DNA of 64,000 nt from Myxococcales bacterium (GTDB taxonomy: Bacteria > Myxococcota_A > Polyangia > Polyangiales > Polyangiaceae): positions 310,001 through 374,000 of the forward strand of contig JADJKB010000022.1 of the NCBI GenBank assembly GCA_016706225.1. The letters are read 5' to 3'. The notes beneath the pieces were generated by a model, which made no database searches, was not told the origin of the DNA, and saw only the letters and a program-made list of their open reading frames with translations. Position numbers and translations under genes: made by a program. Position 1 is the stretch's first letter; each line of letters begins with the position of its first letter. Positions 56,256-64,000 of the stretch are shown in pieces.

Positions 56256-56965
56256 GATTGGGTTTTCAGCAGAAATACCGCTGGATCGAGGCCGACGAGG
56301 TCCACCGGAAGGTGCCGGGCCCGGGCGATCCGCTCCAGGTACTCGGGCCGTGGGATGGCCGTCGCTCCCAAGGACTCGAGGTGGGGGGTGAGTAGCTGCG
56401 TGTCGAACACCCGGACCCCGCGGGAGCACACCCCCCGGACGCAGGCAATCAGCGCGACCTTCGATGCATTCGTGGCGCGGTGAAACATACTCTCGGCGGC
56501 GAACAGCGCTCCGCGTTGCACACCGTACAGGCCACCGACCAGCTCCGGGCCCTGCCAGACCTCGATGCTGTGTGCGTGCCCGAGCCGGTGAAGCTCGCTG
56601 TACGCGGCGATCATCTCGGGCAAGATCCACGTGCCTTCTTCCCGCTCGGCGCACCCGCGCATCACCTCTTCGAAGGCGCGATTCCAGGTCAGCTGGTAGG
56701 GAAGAGTCCGAAGAGCTCGGCGCATGCTGCGCGAGACGTGCAGCCGCTCCACGTCGAACACCGCACGCGGGTTGGGCGCCCACCAGAGCGGCGGCAGCCC
56801 CTCGTCGTACCAGGGAAAGATGCCGCTGTCGTACGCGAGCAGCAGCCGCTCGACCGAGAGGTCACCTCCCACCGCCACCAGACCGTCATCGTCGGCCAGT
56901 GCGGGATTGGGAAAATAGAGCGGACCGTCTGGGGCAATGAACAGCGGGGGACGACGACGGCGCAC
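56252..56965 (-). CDS. aat: Leucyl/phenylalanyl-tRNA-protein transferase
   Basis: Aat adds Leu or Phe to proteins with N-terminal Arg/Lys, marking them for ClpAP. The 237 residues hold the family motifs GIFPWYDEGLPPLWWAPNPR, ESMFHRATNASKVAL and FDTQLLTPHLESLGA. Length is normal. Stop lies 33 bp before the cysD start. Confidence 0.95.
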   Translation of the reverse strand: MRRRRPPLFIAPDGPLYFPNPALADDDGLVAVGGDLSVERLLLAYDSGIFPWYDEGLPPLWWAPNPRAVFDVERLHVSRSMRRALRTLPYQLTWNRAFEEVMRGCAEREEGTWILPEMIAAYSELHRLGHAHSIEVWQGPELVGGLYGVQRGALFAAESMFHRATNASKVALIACVRGVCSRGVRVFDTQLLTPHLESLGATAIPRPEYLERIARARHLPVDLVGLDPAVFLLKTQS

Positions 56966-57083
56966 GGCAGGGTAATCTTACGGCACTCGGGCCCCGGCGC
57001 TCAGCCGCAGATTTCCCCGTTCCGGCCGATTCGAACAGAAAGCCCGCCGTCCGGCTCGCGGGGGGGTCTATAGTCCCCGGCCG

Positions 57084-57812
57084 ATGTCGAACGCTCCCCG
57101 CGCCGCCATCGAGCGCCCCGTGCGCCTGGAGATCGAAGCTCTGTGCGCGGCCTGTCAACGGCCGGTTGGTCTGGGTGCGCCCGTGCTCCGCTCGGCCTGC
57201 AGCGCCTGCGGTGAGCCGGTCGAGCTCACCAGCGCGAGCTGGGCGCATCTGTTCGCGGAGATCGACGAGAAGAGCTTCGATCTGCCGCCGACGGACCACG
57301 ACACCCGCGTCGCGGAGCAGGCCACCCCCGAGGGCAAGCTGGTTGCACGCTACACGATGGCTGCGCCCAGCTGCGCCAAGTGCCGCGCTGAAATCATGCT
57401 GGTGGAGCCCGGCACCGACGACGTGCTCGAGTGCGCGGCCTGCGCCACGAAGATGACGACGTTTCAGGTGCCAGGATGGCTGCGCACCGATCTACCGACC
57501 GCGATGCAGCTCTACGGCGCGTCGCGCGACTCCCAGGCGAGCGCTACCCCGTTCTGGCTGACGTTTCAGGGCACTCCGCCGGTGCGCGGGGAGCAACGCC
57601 GGAACGTGATTCAGGCGGCGATCGGCCCGGGCCCCGAGTTATCCGGCATCCCGTCCCGACCGCTGGTGAAGCCCGTCGAGCGACGCCGCTGGGAGTGGTA
57701 CGTGATCATCGTGATCGTCGGCATCATCGTCGCCGGCGTGCGCGAGTGTGGACGGCGGGCCGCGCGGTCGACGGATCGGGATCGCGACAACGCCGTCGAG
57801 TCCACCCCGTAA
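57084..57812 (+). CDS. Zinc-ribbon protein with C-terminal membrane helix
   Basis: A 242-residue protein. Two Cys4 zinc-ribbon-like modules: CAACQRP with CSACGEP (about residues 16-40) and CAKCRAE with CAACATK (about 95-122). A single helix near residue 205-222 (YVIIVIVGIIVAGV) anchors it. It is 1 nt from the next gene, a UbiB-type kinase, so the two are probably co-transcribed. Function unknown. Confidence 0.7.
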   Translation: MSNAPRAAIERPVRLEIEALCAACQRPVGLGAPVLRSACSACGEPVELTSASWAHLFAEIDEKSFDLPPTDHDTRVAEQATPEGKLVARYTMAAPSCAKCRAEIMLVEPGTDDVLECAACATKMTTFQVPGWLRTDLPTAMQLYGASRDSQASATPFWLTFQGTPPVRGEQRRNVIQAAIGPGPELSGIPSRPLVKPVERRRWEWYVIIVIVGIIVAGVRECGRRAARSTDRDRDNAVESTP

Positions 57813-57813
57813 A

Positions 57814-59127
57814 GTGGCTCGACTCTTCTCACTGTGGCTGCGCTTTCTCCACATTCTCTGGGTCTGCGCGCTCGCGCTCGTCGGTTACGCCGGACGCCGC
57901 GTCATCAGCGGGCGCCTCGACGCTGTGCGCGTGGAGCGACTACGGGGGGAAGCCGTCGCGCACCTCCTGCAACGTCTCGGCGCCACGTTCATCAAATTCG
58001 GACAAATCCTGAGCACCCGCCCGGATCTGCTCGGACCTGGCATCATCGAGCCCCTGGCGAAGCTGCAAGACAGCGTGGCTCCGGCCCCGTTCTCGGCCGT
58101 CCAGCGCGTGCTCGAGCAGGAGCTCGACGAAGCCCAGGCGAAGCTGATCGAGACCATCGACCGCGAGCCGGTTGCGGCCGCCAGCGTTGCGCAGGTTCAC
58201 CGGGCTCGCCTGCGGAGTGGCCAGTCCGTCGCGCTCAAGGTCCAACGGCCCGACGCTCAGGCCCAGATCGAACGCGACCTGAGCATCCTCGGGTTCTGGG
58301 CCAGGCTGTTCAATCGCATCGAGTCCCTGCGCATGCTGTCGCTACCCGGCTCGGTGGAGCGGTTTGGTCAGGCACTGCACGCCCAGCTGGACTTCCGCCA
58401 GGAGGCCGCCAACAACCGCCGCTTCGCCAAGAACTTCGCGGACGTTCCCAACGTTGGTGTGCCGACTCTGTACGCCGAGCTGTGCACGCGGCGGGTGCTC
58501 TGCATGGAGTTCATCGAGGGAGTGAAGGCCACCGAGCCAGAGAAGGTGGGCGGAGATCGCACGAAGCTCGCGCGCCTCGGTGGCGAAGCGGTGCTCAAGA
58601 TGATCTTCAACGACGGCTTCGTGCACGCGGACCTGCACCCGGGCAACATCATCTTGACCCCCGACGACGGTGTCGTTTTGATCGATCTGGGTCTGGTCAG
58701 CGAGATCCCGGCAGATCTGCTGCGGCCCTGGGTCGAGACCTTCCTGGCGCTGTCGCAGCAGAACGGCGCCGAGTGTGCGCGCCTGTTCTACGTCAACGCA
58801 CCGACCGTCGGCAGCGGCGACTACGCCAGCTTCGAGCGGGACGTCGTCGCCAACATCGCGACCTTGAGCGAGAAGAAGCTCGGTGAAGTGGAGATCAGCC
58901 GCGCGGTGAGCGGCATGATGAACATCTTGCGGCGGCACCGGGTGCAGATCGATCCGTCGTTCACGGTGGTCAACATCGCACTCTTGGTGGCGGAGGGGCT
59001 GGGCAAACAGCTCGACCCTTCCATCGATCTGGTCCCGCTGGCGATCCCCTACCTGTCCCAGGCGATGCTCACGGCGCCGCCGGGGCGAGCGCCACTCCGC
59101 GAGCTCCCGGAGGATCGCGCGGCCTGA
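57814..59127 (+). CDS. UbiB/ABC1-type atypical kinase (AarF family)
   Basis: A 437-residue protein from GTG 57814. Family motifs: KFGQILSTRPDLL (KxGQ), Ala-rich loop VAAASVAQVH, Lys in VALKVQRP, HADLHPGNI and DLGL in place of DFG. UbiB-family proteins act in quinone and lipid homeostasis. A hydrophobic N-terminal helix (FLHILWVCALALVGYAG) is present. No ubi genes are adjacent. Confidence 0.92.
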   Translation: MARLFSLWLRFLHILWVCALALVGYAGRRVISGRLDAVRVERLRGEAVAHLLQRLGATFIKFGQILSTRPDLLGPGIIEPLAKLQDSVAPAPFSAVQRVLEQELDEAQAKLIETIDREPVAAASVAQVHRARLRSGQSVALKVQRPDAQAQIERDLSILGFWARLFNRIESLRMLSLPGSVERFGQALHAQLDFRQEAANNRRFAKNFADVPNVGVPTLYAELCTRRVLCMEFIEGVKATEPEKVGGDRTKLARLGGEAVLKMIFNDGFVHADLHPGNIILTPDDGVVLIDLGLVSEIPADLLRPWVETFLALSQQNGAECARLFYVNAPTVGSGDYASFERDVVANIATLSEKKLGEVEISRAVSGMMNILRRHRVQIDPSFTVVNIALLVAEGLGKQLDPSIDLVPLAIPYLSQAMLTAPPGRAPLRELPEDRAA

Positions 59128-59130
59128 GCT

Positions 59131-59511
59131 TCAGGTCCTCGGCACCAGCACGTCGTCACCGGTTCCGGGCGTGCCGTCACGCCCCGGCGAGACGATGACC
59201 AGACCGTCGCGAGAGCAGTCGATGCGATAACGACCTCCCCAGGGATCGTCGGTGCGCGCTTCGGAGGCGAGCTGATGTTCATGTTTGAGCTGGGTCAGCG
59301 TGGGGCAACCCTTGGGATTTTGCTCCCGCCACTCGAGGGCGGCTTCGCGGATGTGTTGAGCGTCTCGAACTGCCAGATCCGACTCGTCCACGTGGGAGCG
59401 TGGGCCGAACAGGAACGCCGCCCCGGTCACCACGACCAGCGTGATGGCTCCGGCGAGCATCAGCTCGAGCCAGGTGAAAGGGCGACGGGTTGGGCGACCA
59501 AATCCAGGCAT
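59131..59511 (-). CDS. Type II secretion/pilin-like pseudopilin (GspG-like)
   Basis: A 126-residue pilin-like protein. The N-terminus has a prepilin-type segment (FTWLELMLAGAITLVVV) with Glu at +5 of the cleavage region. The C-terminus has DDPWGGRYRI and SPGRDGTPGTGDD, as in GspG major pseudopilins. The ATG at 59511 places the pilin helix near the N-terminus; a longer frame to 59592 exists. It converges on the UbiB gene (3-bp gap). No other secretion genes are visible. Confidence 0.8.
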   Translation of the reverse strand: MPGFGRPTRRPFTWLELMLAGAITLVVVTGAAFLFGPRSHVDESDLAVRDAQHIREAALEWREQNPKGCPTLTQLKHEHQLASEARTDDPWGGRYRIDCSRDGLVIVSPGRDGTPGTGDDVLVPRT

Positions 59512-59666
59512 ATTGGGCTTTGCTCTCAGCAAGCCCCATGCCGCGGAGGAATGCCGCGGAAAAGTGGGATGGGCGCTGGGGGCTCGCGTCAATGTGACGC
59601 GGGCCAGCCACGGCTCCTTGGGCGTCGAGACACTTTGTCAGTCGAGTCTGCGACCGGGCTCACGGC

Positions 59667-60401
59667 TCAGCAGGTGCCGCAGCCTTCCGAGGAGACCTCG
59701 CTGACACACAGGCTGTCCCAGTCGTACGTGCAGCAGTACGAGTCCGCCGCGCAGACGCAGCTCGCTACCGACGGAATGGAACAGCTCGGGGTGGAGTGAA
59801 CGACGCAGCAGTCGCTTCCGCTCACGGCACCCGTGCCACCGGAACCACCGAAGCCGCTGGTCCCACCGGACCCGCCGAAGCCGCCGCTGCCGCCAGAACC
59901 CCCGGAGCCGCCGCTGCCACAGCTGCCGCAGTTGAGGGTCTTGACCTCGCTGACACAACCCTTGTCCCACTGGAAGGTGCAGCAGACCGAGTCCTTGGCG
60001 CACACGCAGTTTTGCACCGCGGTGTTGCTGCAGCCCTTGGTGGAGTGCTCGACGCAGCAATCGGTGGAAGCGACGCCGCCGGTTCCGCCAGTCGTGGTTC
60101 CGCCAGCACCACCGCTGTTCGAGCCGCCGGTTCCGCCAGTGCTCGAGCCGCCGGCTCCACCACCCCCGGAGCTCGTGCCGCCGACTGACGCAGAGCCACC
60201 GGTTGCCGTCCCGCCCGTGGCCCCCAGGCCTCCGCTGCTCGTTCCGCCCGGAGAGCTGCCGCCGAACGACGAGCCACCCGCCGGCGTCGCGTCCGCCCCG
60301 GCGTCAGCGTTGAACAGACTGTCGTCGGAGACCGCGCAGCCGCTGAGCCATGCCAAGCTGATGACCGCGCTGGTGTGAAGAAAGAATGCCGCTCGGCTCA
60401 T
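59667..60401 (-). CDS. Cysteine-rich lipoprotein with two repeated modules
   Basis: A 244-residue protein: signal peptide and lipobox LSGC, a Gly/Ser/Thr stalk (residues 35-110), then two 48-residue Cys-rich modules, each of the form DCC-x2-HST-x2-C, then CVCA, CCT, WD and a closing CGSC or CGTC. A Gly-rich spacer separates them. The modules probably form disulfide-bonded surface domains. ATG at 60401 is chosen because it precedes the signal peptide directly. Function unknown. Confidence 0.8.
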   Translation of the reverse strand: MSRAAFFLHTSAVISLAWLSGCAVSDDSLFNADAGADATPAGGSSFGGSSPGGTSSGGLGATGGTATGGSASVGGTSSGGGGAGGSSTGGTGGSNSGGAGGTTTGGTGGVASTDCCVEHSTKGCSNTAVQNCVCAKDSVCCTFQWDKGCVSEVKTLNCGSCGSGGSGGSGGSGGFGGSGGTSGFGGSGGTGAVSGSDCCVVHSTPSCSIPSVASCVCAADSYCCTYDWDSLCVSEVSSEGCGTC

Positions 60402-60465
60402 GCCTGGACTCCGGCGAAAAGAACTGGGTCGAAGGGGGGAGTGTAATTCATGCGGTAGCTCGCGG

Positions 60466-61272
60466 CTATGCGAGGTCGCCCGGATAGCCAAATACCTCAA
60501 CGAAGCTCCGGTGGGGCTCGAGCGCGAGGTCGGTCGAGGCGCTCAGCTCGCGCGCGCGATAACCCGTCGCAAACCCGAGGACAGTGACGTTCGAGCCCTC
60601 CACCGTGAAGCGGGCACGCCAGTCCTTCACAGCCAACGAGAAAGCATCCCCGGCGCGTTTGATCCGCCGATAGGGGTGCGGCGCCGGGCCCAGCGCAAGC
60701 GCAGCAGTCACGGGCGCGGTCAGGTCCAGGTCGTACCGAGACGCGAGAAAGGTGGCTTGCTCGGCCGCCCGCGGCGCGAAGCTGACCTCCCAGCGCGGTC
60801 CGGGATCTTGCTGGGCCTCCGCCTTCAGCCAGCCGGCGCCCGCGTCCGCCACCGCATCCGTGTAGGCGACGTAGGGTTTCAGATCGAGCACGGGTGTGCC
60901 ATCCAGCATGTCGACGTCACGCACGTGCAGCGTGAGTCCGTCGACCCGCACGAGCTCGACCACCGAGAGGCCAATGGGGTTCGGCCGGTGGGGTGAGCGT
61001 GTCGCGAACACTCCGCGACGCTGGCGGCTCCGCGGCGGACGAACCTTGGCTCGCCAACCCTCCGCCCGGTCGAACCAGAACAGGACCCAGAGATAACGCC
61101 AGGTCTCGATGTCCGAGAGCGCGAACTCGAAGCCGCGGCCGGGCGTGAGCTCGATGCGGGCTTCGACCCCGCGAGCAGCAGCGGGCTGACGCGGCGCGCT
61201 CGACGGCTCGGTGAACGGTGAACGCACGATGCCAATCGGCTCGAGGGCGAGACGCGGGCTTTCGTCACTCAC
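60466..61272 (-). CDS. trmO: tRNA (adenine(37)-N6)-methyltransferase TrmO
   Basis: TrmO (TsaA/YaeB family) N6-methylates t6A37 in certain tRNAs. The 268 residues contain PIGIVRSPF, SDIETWRYLWVLFWFDR, the substrate motif HRPNPIGLS, and LDLKPYVAYTDA. The C-terminal domain resembles that of the E. coli enzyme. Length is normal. Confidence 0.92.
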   Translation of the reverse strand: MSDESPRLALEPIGIVRSPFTEPSSAPRQPAAARGVEARIELTPGRGFEFALSDIETWRYLWVLFWFDRAEGWRAKVRPPRSRQRRGVFATRSPHRPNPIGLSVVELVRVDGLTLHVRDVDMLDGTPVLDLKPYVAYTDAVADAGAGWLKAEAQQDPGPRWEVSFAPRAAEQATFLASRYDLDLTAPVTAALALGPAPHPYRRIKRAGDAFSLAVKDWRARFTVEGSNVTVLGFATGYRARELSASTDLALEPHRSFVEVFGYPGDLA

Positions 61273-61382
61273 GCTGCAACCCTGCCACGGAAAATGGGCA
61301 CTCGGCGCCGGCCTGCGCGAGCGCCCACGCCGACCCAGAAAGAGCTATTCGCTTCGCCAGGGACGCGGACGCGGGATGCCGA

Positions 61383-62321
61383 TCACAGCGAACATTCGCC
61401 ACCGACCCAGTTGCCACCCGCGTCGCTGCACACTTCTTCGACGGAGCGCGCAACCGACCACCAGTTGAGCTCGTCCACGTAGCCGTTCAACGCCACATCG
61501 CCCGAGCCGTTCTTGCCAACGACCAGGTCGCCCACCACGTATCCGAGCTGTCCGCCCGTCTCCGTGCGGTGCAGCTTGCCGTTGATGTACAGCCGCAGTG
61601 AAGCGCCGTCGTTGACCGCGGCAACGTGATTCCATCCCGAGTTCAGCACGCCTTGGTCACTGGTTACGATGGCCGAGCCCATGCTGGCTCGCACGAACGA
61701 CACCTGAACGTTGCCCTGGCTGGTGCGGATGCGGACGCCGTCGCCACCCGCGGTGGTGCGCGACACGATGGTGCCCGCGGTCAGGCTGCTCAGCTTGACC
61801 CAGAACTCGATGGTCGCCGCCTTGACGAAGTCCAGCGAGCTCGAGCTCGGAATGGTGATGCGCCCGTCGCCTCCGGAGAAGCTCGCCGCTGAGCCAATCT
61901 TGCCGCCCTTGACCTGGCTGACGCCGCTGCCGAGCAGCGAACCGTGGTGGGAGTTACCCGACTCGTCCTTGACGGTCGTCGCGCCGATATCTTCGAAGCT
62001 CCACGAGCCCTCGAGACCGGCCGTCTTGGTCGGCTCGCCACCGCTTCCGCCAGCGCCGGCTTCACCTGCGGCGCCCGCAGCGCCAGCGGCCCCAGCTTGA
62101 CCTCCACCGCCACCGCTACCCGTTGCGCCCGCGCTTCCGGGAGCGAGCCCGGTCGCCACGTTGCTCCCCGACACGTTGTCCTGCACGGGCGGCGCAGGCT
62201 CTGCGCCAATGCCGGCGGCATCGTCGTGGAACTCGGTCGGCGCAGCGCAGGCTGCGGTCGAGAGGAACGAAACTGCGGCGAGCTTGGCCGCGAGCCCAAG
62301 GAACGAGGTGCGGTTTGCCAT
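61383..62321 (-). CDS. LamG/concanavalin-like lipoprotein
   Basis: A 312-residue protein: signal peptide with a Cys in STAACAAP, a Gly/Ala-rich stalk (residues 55-100), and a C-terminal lectin-like domain (residues 105-300) with FWVKLSSLTAGTIVSR, SGWNHVAAV, LRLYINGKL and GYVDELNWW, the hallmarks of LamG/concanavalin folds. Probably binds carbohydrate or matrix at the surface. ATG at 62321 precedes the signal peptide. Confidence 0.85.
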   Translation of the reverse strand: MANRTSFLGLAAKLAAVSFLSTAACAAPTEFHDDAAGIGAEPAPPVQDNVSGSNVATGLAPGSAGATGSGGGGGQAGAAGAAGAAGEAGAGGSGGEPTKTAGLEGSWSFEDIGATTVKDESGNSHHGSLLGSGVSQVKGGKIGSAASFSGGDGRITIPSSSSLDFVKAATIEFWVKLSSLTAGTIVSRTTAGGDGVRIRTSQGNVQVSFVRASMGSAIVTSDQGVLNSGWNHVAAVNDGASLRLYINGKLHRTETGGQLGYVVGDLVVGKNGSGDVALNGYVDELNWWSVARSVEEVCSDAGGNWVGGECSL

Positions 62322-62505
62322 GGCGGAGCAGGGTGTAGCTCCGATCGACGCGGCGCGCACGCACAAAAACATACATCGGCCCACAAATTCGCACACCGTC
62401 CCCATACAGTTGAATTTATTGAAGCTTTCACCGAGTCGCTCGTTCAGCGAGCGCAGGCGCGCCCCCCAGATGCCACCCGAACCCGAGCCGCGTACCCTGC
62501 GAGAC

Positions 62506-63507
62506 ATGACGACGATCAAGTCGGCGATGGCGGTTTCTCTGGCGCTCGGCCTGGTTGCGGGCTGCGGCAACGACGACGACAAGAAGAAGAGCTCGAATGA
62601 CTCCGGGACACCGAGCGGATGGCAAGCCGCAGTCGGTGAAGACGGCACGTTCGCGCAGACCTTCGATGGTGTGAGCTGGAGCACGCGCGTGCTGAACGCG
62701 TACGATCTCTTCGGCGTCACCTGCGTCGGCAACCTCGACGGCTGGGCCGTCGGCGAGAGCGGATTCATCGGTCGTACGCGCGACGGCGGGCAAACCTGGC
62801 AGACACAAGCCAGCGGGACGACGCTCACGCTGCGCAGTGTTCACTTTGCTCATGACCATTTGCATTTTGCGACCAGCACATTGACCGGTGTCACTGCGGG
62901 CGACGCTGGGGTGCTCGCAGTCTCGATCAACGGAGGCGAAGACTGGAAGCTCGTGGACAGCGGAGTGACGAGCTCGCTGCGGGGTGCATCGAGCGCACTG
63001 AACGCCGATCTGTTCGTGATCGTTGGTGATGCCGGAACCGTGCTGCGGTCGACCGATCTGGGCGCGCACTTCAGCCGGCAGACTCTGGCCGGAGCCGGCG
63101 ATCTGCGCGCGGTGGCCGTGGCACCGGGAGGCGAACTCATTCTCAGCGTCGACTCGAAGGGCCAGATCTGGGGCAGCACCGATCTCGGTCAGACCTTCCA
63201 TGTCGAGGCCACGGCAGCAGCCCCACTGCACGCCGTGGCCGTCGCGCCCGATGGGTCGAAGGCCATCGCCGCCGGCGACGCGGGAACCGCGCTGCGACGC
63301 GATGCGAGCGGACACTGGAGTGTCGCGAACACCGGCAGCGCGCTCAGGCTGAACGCGGCGCTACTGACGCACGATGGTGTGCGGGAGTTCTTGGCGGGAG
63401 CGTCCGGGCTGCTCCTGCGCAGCGAAGATCAAGGGGCCAGCTGGCAGAGCGCACCCCTCGGTACGACCGCCAACCTGTACGGGCTCGAGGATCTCGACCC
63501 ACACTGA
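62506..63507 (+). CDS. YCF48/BNR-type beta-propeller lipoprotein
   Basis: A 333-residue protein with signal peptide and lipobox VAGC (Cys20), then about six repeats of a propeller blade of the form DGWAVGESGFIGRTRDGG-x-W and AGDAG (BNR/YCF48-like). Such proteins bind ligands or act as assembly factors in photosynthetic organisms; here the role is unknown. Divergent from the LamG gene; the 184-bp gap contains an AT-rich patch (62360-62430). Confidence 0.8.
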   Translation: MTTIKSAMAVSLALGLVAGCGNDDDKKKSSNDSGTPSGWQAAVGEDGTFAQTFDGVSWSTRVLNAYDLFGVTCVGNLDGWAVGESGFIGRTRDGGQTWQTQASGTTLTLRSVHFAHDHLHFATSTLTGVTAGDAGVLAVSINGGEDWKLVDSGVTSSLRGASSALNADLFVIVGDAGTVLRSTDLGAHFSRQTLAGAGDLRAVAVAPGGELILSVDSKGQIWGSTDLGQTFHVEATAAAPLHAVAVAPDGSKAIAAGDAGTALRRDASGHWSVANTGSALRLNAALLTHDGVREFLAGASGLLLRSEDQGASWQSAPLGTTANLYGLEDLDPH

Positions 63508-63515
63508 AACCCCGC

Positions 63516-64000
63516 TCAGAACGGCACGGCAACGCTCGCCGCCAGTGGGGAGTGCTGCGGATCGAGCGCAAAGAACGTCGCGCTCAGCAGAAAATCGTAC
63601 CAGAAGTGGATCGCAACCGGCGCGGCCAGACTGTAGTCGTGTGCCTGGTAGCTCACGCCGAGATAGCTGCCGAGTACGCCGATGAACGGCACACCGAACA
63701 GCAGGTACGGCAACTGTTGTTCGTGCGGGAGCGCCAGCGCGTTCGGCGCGTGCGCCGCGCCGAACACGACACTCGAGCCGACCAGCCCGGCTGTCGGTCC
63801 GCTCTCACGGGCCATCTGCGACAACAAGACCCCGCGGAAGAGTGACTCCTCACCGATCGCCACGTGACTGAACAGTCCTGCGCCGATGCCCCCGACGAGC
63901 GGGTAGCCGGTCTGGGGAGGGAACCTGCGTCCGAACAGGTTGGTGTCCTCCCCGAGGTGATCGGTCGTGAGCTGTTCGTCCACGATGGCAGAGAACGTGA
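63516..64000 (-). CDS. CPBP-family intramembrane protease, C-terminal part (runs past the window)
   Basis: The C-terminal portion of a second CPBP protease: GEESLFRG, FGAAHA and HFWYD, with hydrophobic helices between. An in-frame GTG at 63983 exists, but codons continue open to the window edge, so the gene very likely starts outside. Converges on the propeller lipoprotein gene (8-bp gap). Confidence 0.8.
   Translation of the reverse strand, partial: TFSAIVDEQLTTDHLGEDTNLFGRRFPPQTGYPLVGGIGAGLFSHVAIGEESLFRGVLLSQMARESGPTAGLVGSSVVFGAAHAPNALALPHEQQLPYLLFGVPFIGVLGSYLGVSYQAHDYSLAAPVAIHFWYDFLLSATFFALDPQHSPLAASVAVPF

Overview
The window is GC-rich, gene-dense, single-chromosome-like DNA. Many serine/threonine kinases with C-terminal membrane and PEGA parts, TPR proteins, lipoproteins with glycine-rich tethers behind the lipobox, GTG and TTG starts, and overlapping ATGA/TTGA gene junctions point to a myxobacterium, probably class Polyangia (Polyangiales). 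This is an inference from gene content only. I saw no rRNA, convincing tRNA, CRISPR array, insertion sequence or prophage. The region reads as chromosomal core plus lineage-specific lipoproteins.

Layout. 0.3-5 kb: TPR protein, DUF2062-methyltransferase fusion, esterase lipoprotein, hypothetical lipoprotein. 5-9.8 kb (minus): lipB, a REC-GAF-HD-GYP regulator, an RNA methyltransferase/pseudouridine synthase fusion, a CPBP protease. 9.8-12.8 kb: FliA-type sigma factor, a type III secretion inner-rod-like protein, mnmA and a lipoprotein, with a homopolymer-rich stretch at about 10.56-10.66 kb that looks like damaged sequence. 12.9-17.9 kb: a kinase locus whose kinase gene carries an in-frame amber stop. 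18-21 kb: a small Cys protein, tilS, ftsH. 21.6-26.7 kb (minus): lipase-like lipoprotein, CCA-adding enzyme, PEGA kinase. 26.9-36.6 kb: LolC/E-like permease, response regulator, DUF3105 lipoprotein, an ABC-like cassette with a degenerate ATPase, TPR lipoprotein, an acidic-repeat protein, and an ECF sigma/NrsF-type anti-sigma/TlpA operon. 36.7-47.2 kb: OmpA-like lipoprotein followed by a phosphate regulon: phoB-phoR, two small genes, a phosphate-type porin and pstS-pstC-pstA-pstB-phoU. 47.3-53.3 kb: SUMF1-like lipoprotein, kinase/TPR pair, CmpX-like channel. 53.4-57 kb (minus): cysD-cysNC and aat. 57-64 kb: zinc-ribbon protein, UbiB-type kinase, a pseudopilin, trmO, three secreted lipoproteins and a truncated CPBP protease.

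The clearest working unit is the phosphate regulon. Direct repeats of TCAC at exact 11-bp spacing, in the 7-4-7 arrangement of a PHO box, lie upstream of phoB, the porin and pstS, so one regulator probably ties together sensing (PhoR/PstSCAB/PhoU), outer-membrane entry (porin) and inner-membrane uptake (Pst).

I do not claim a wholly new system. The best candidates for new biology are the fused RNA methyltransferase/TruC-like pseudouridine synthase (7307-9109), the operon of two membrane proteins around a pseudo-ATPase (30166-32653), and an APS kinase domain that lacks its usual substrate motifs (in 53381-55237). The kinase stop codon and the homopolymer tract may both be sequence-quality problems.
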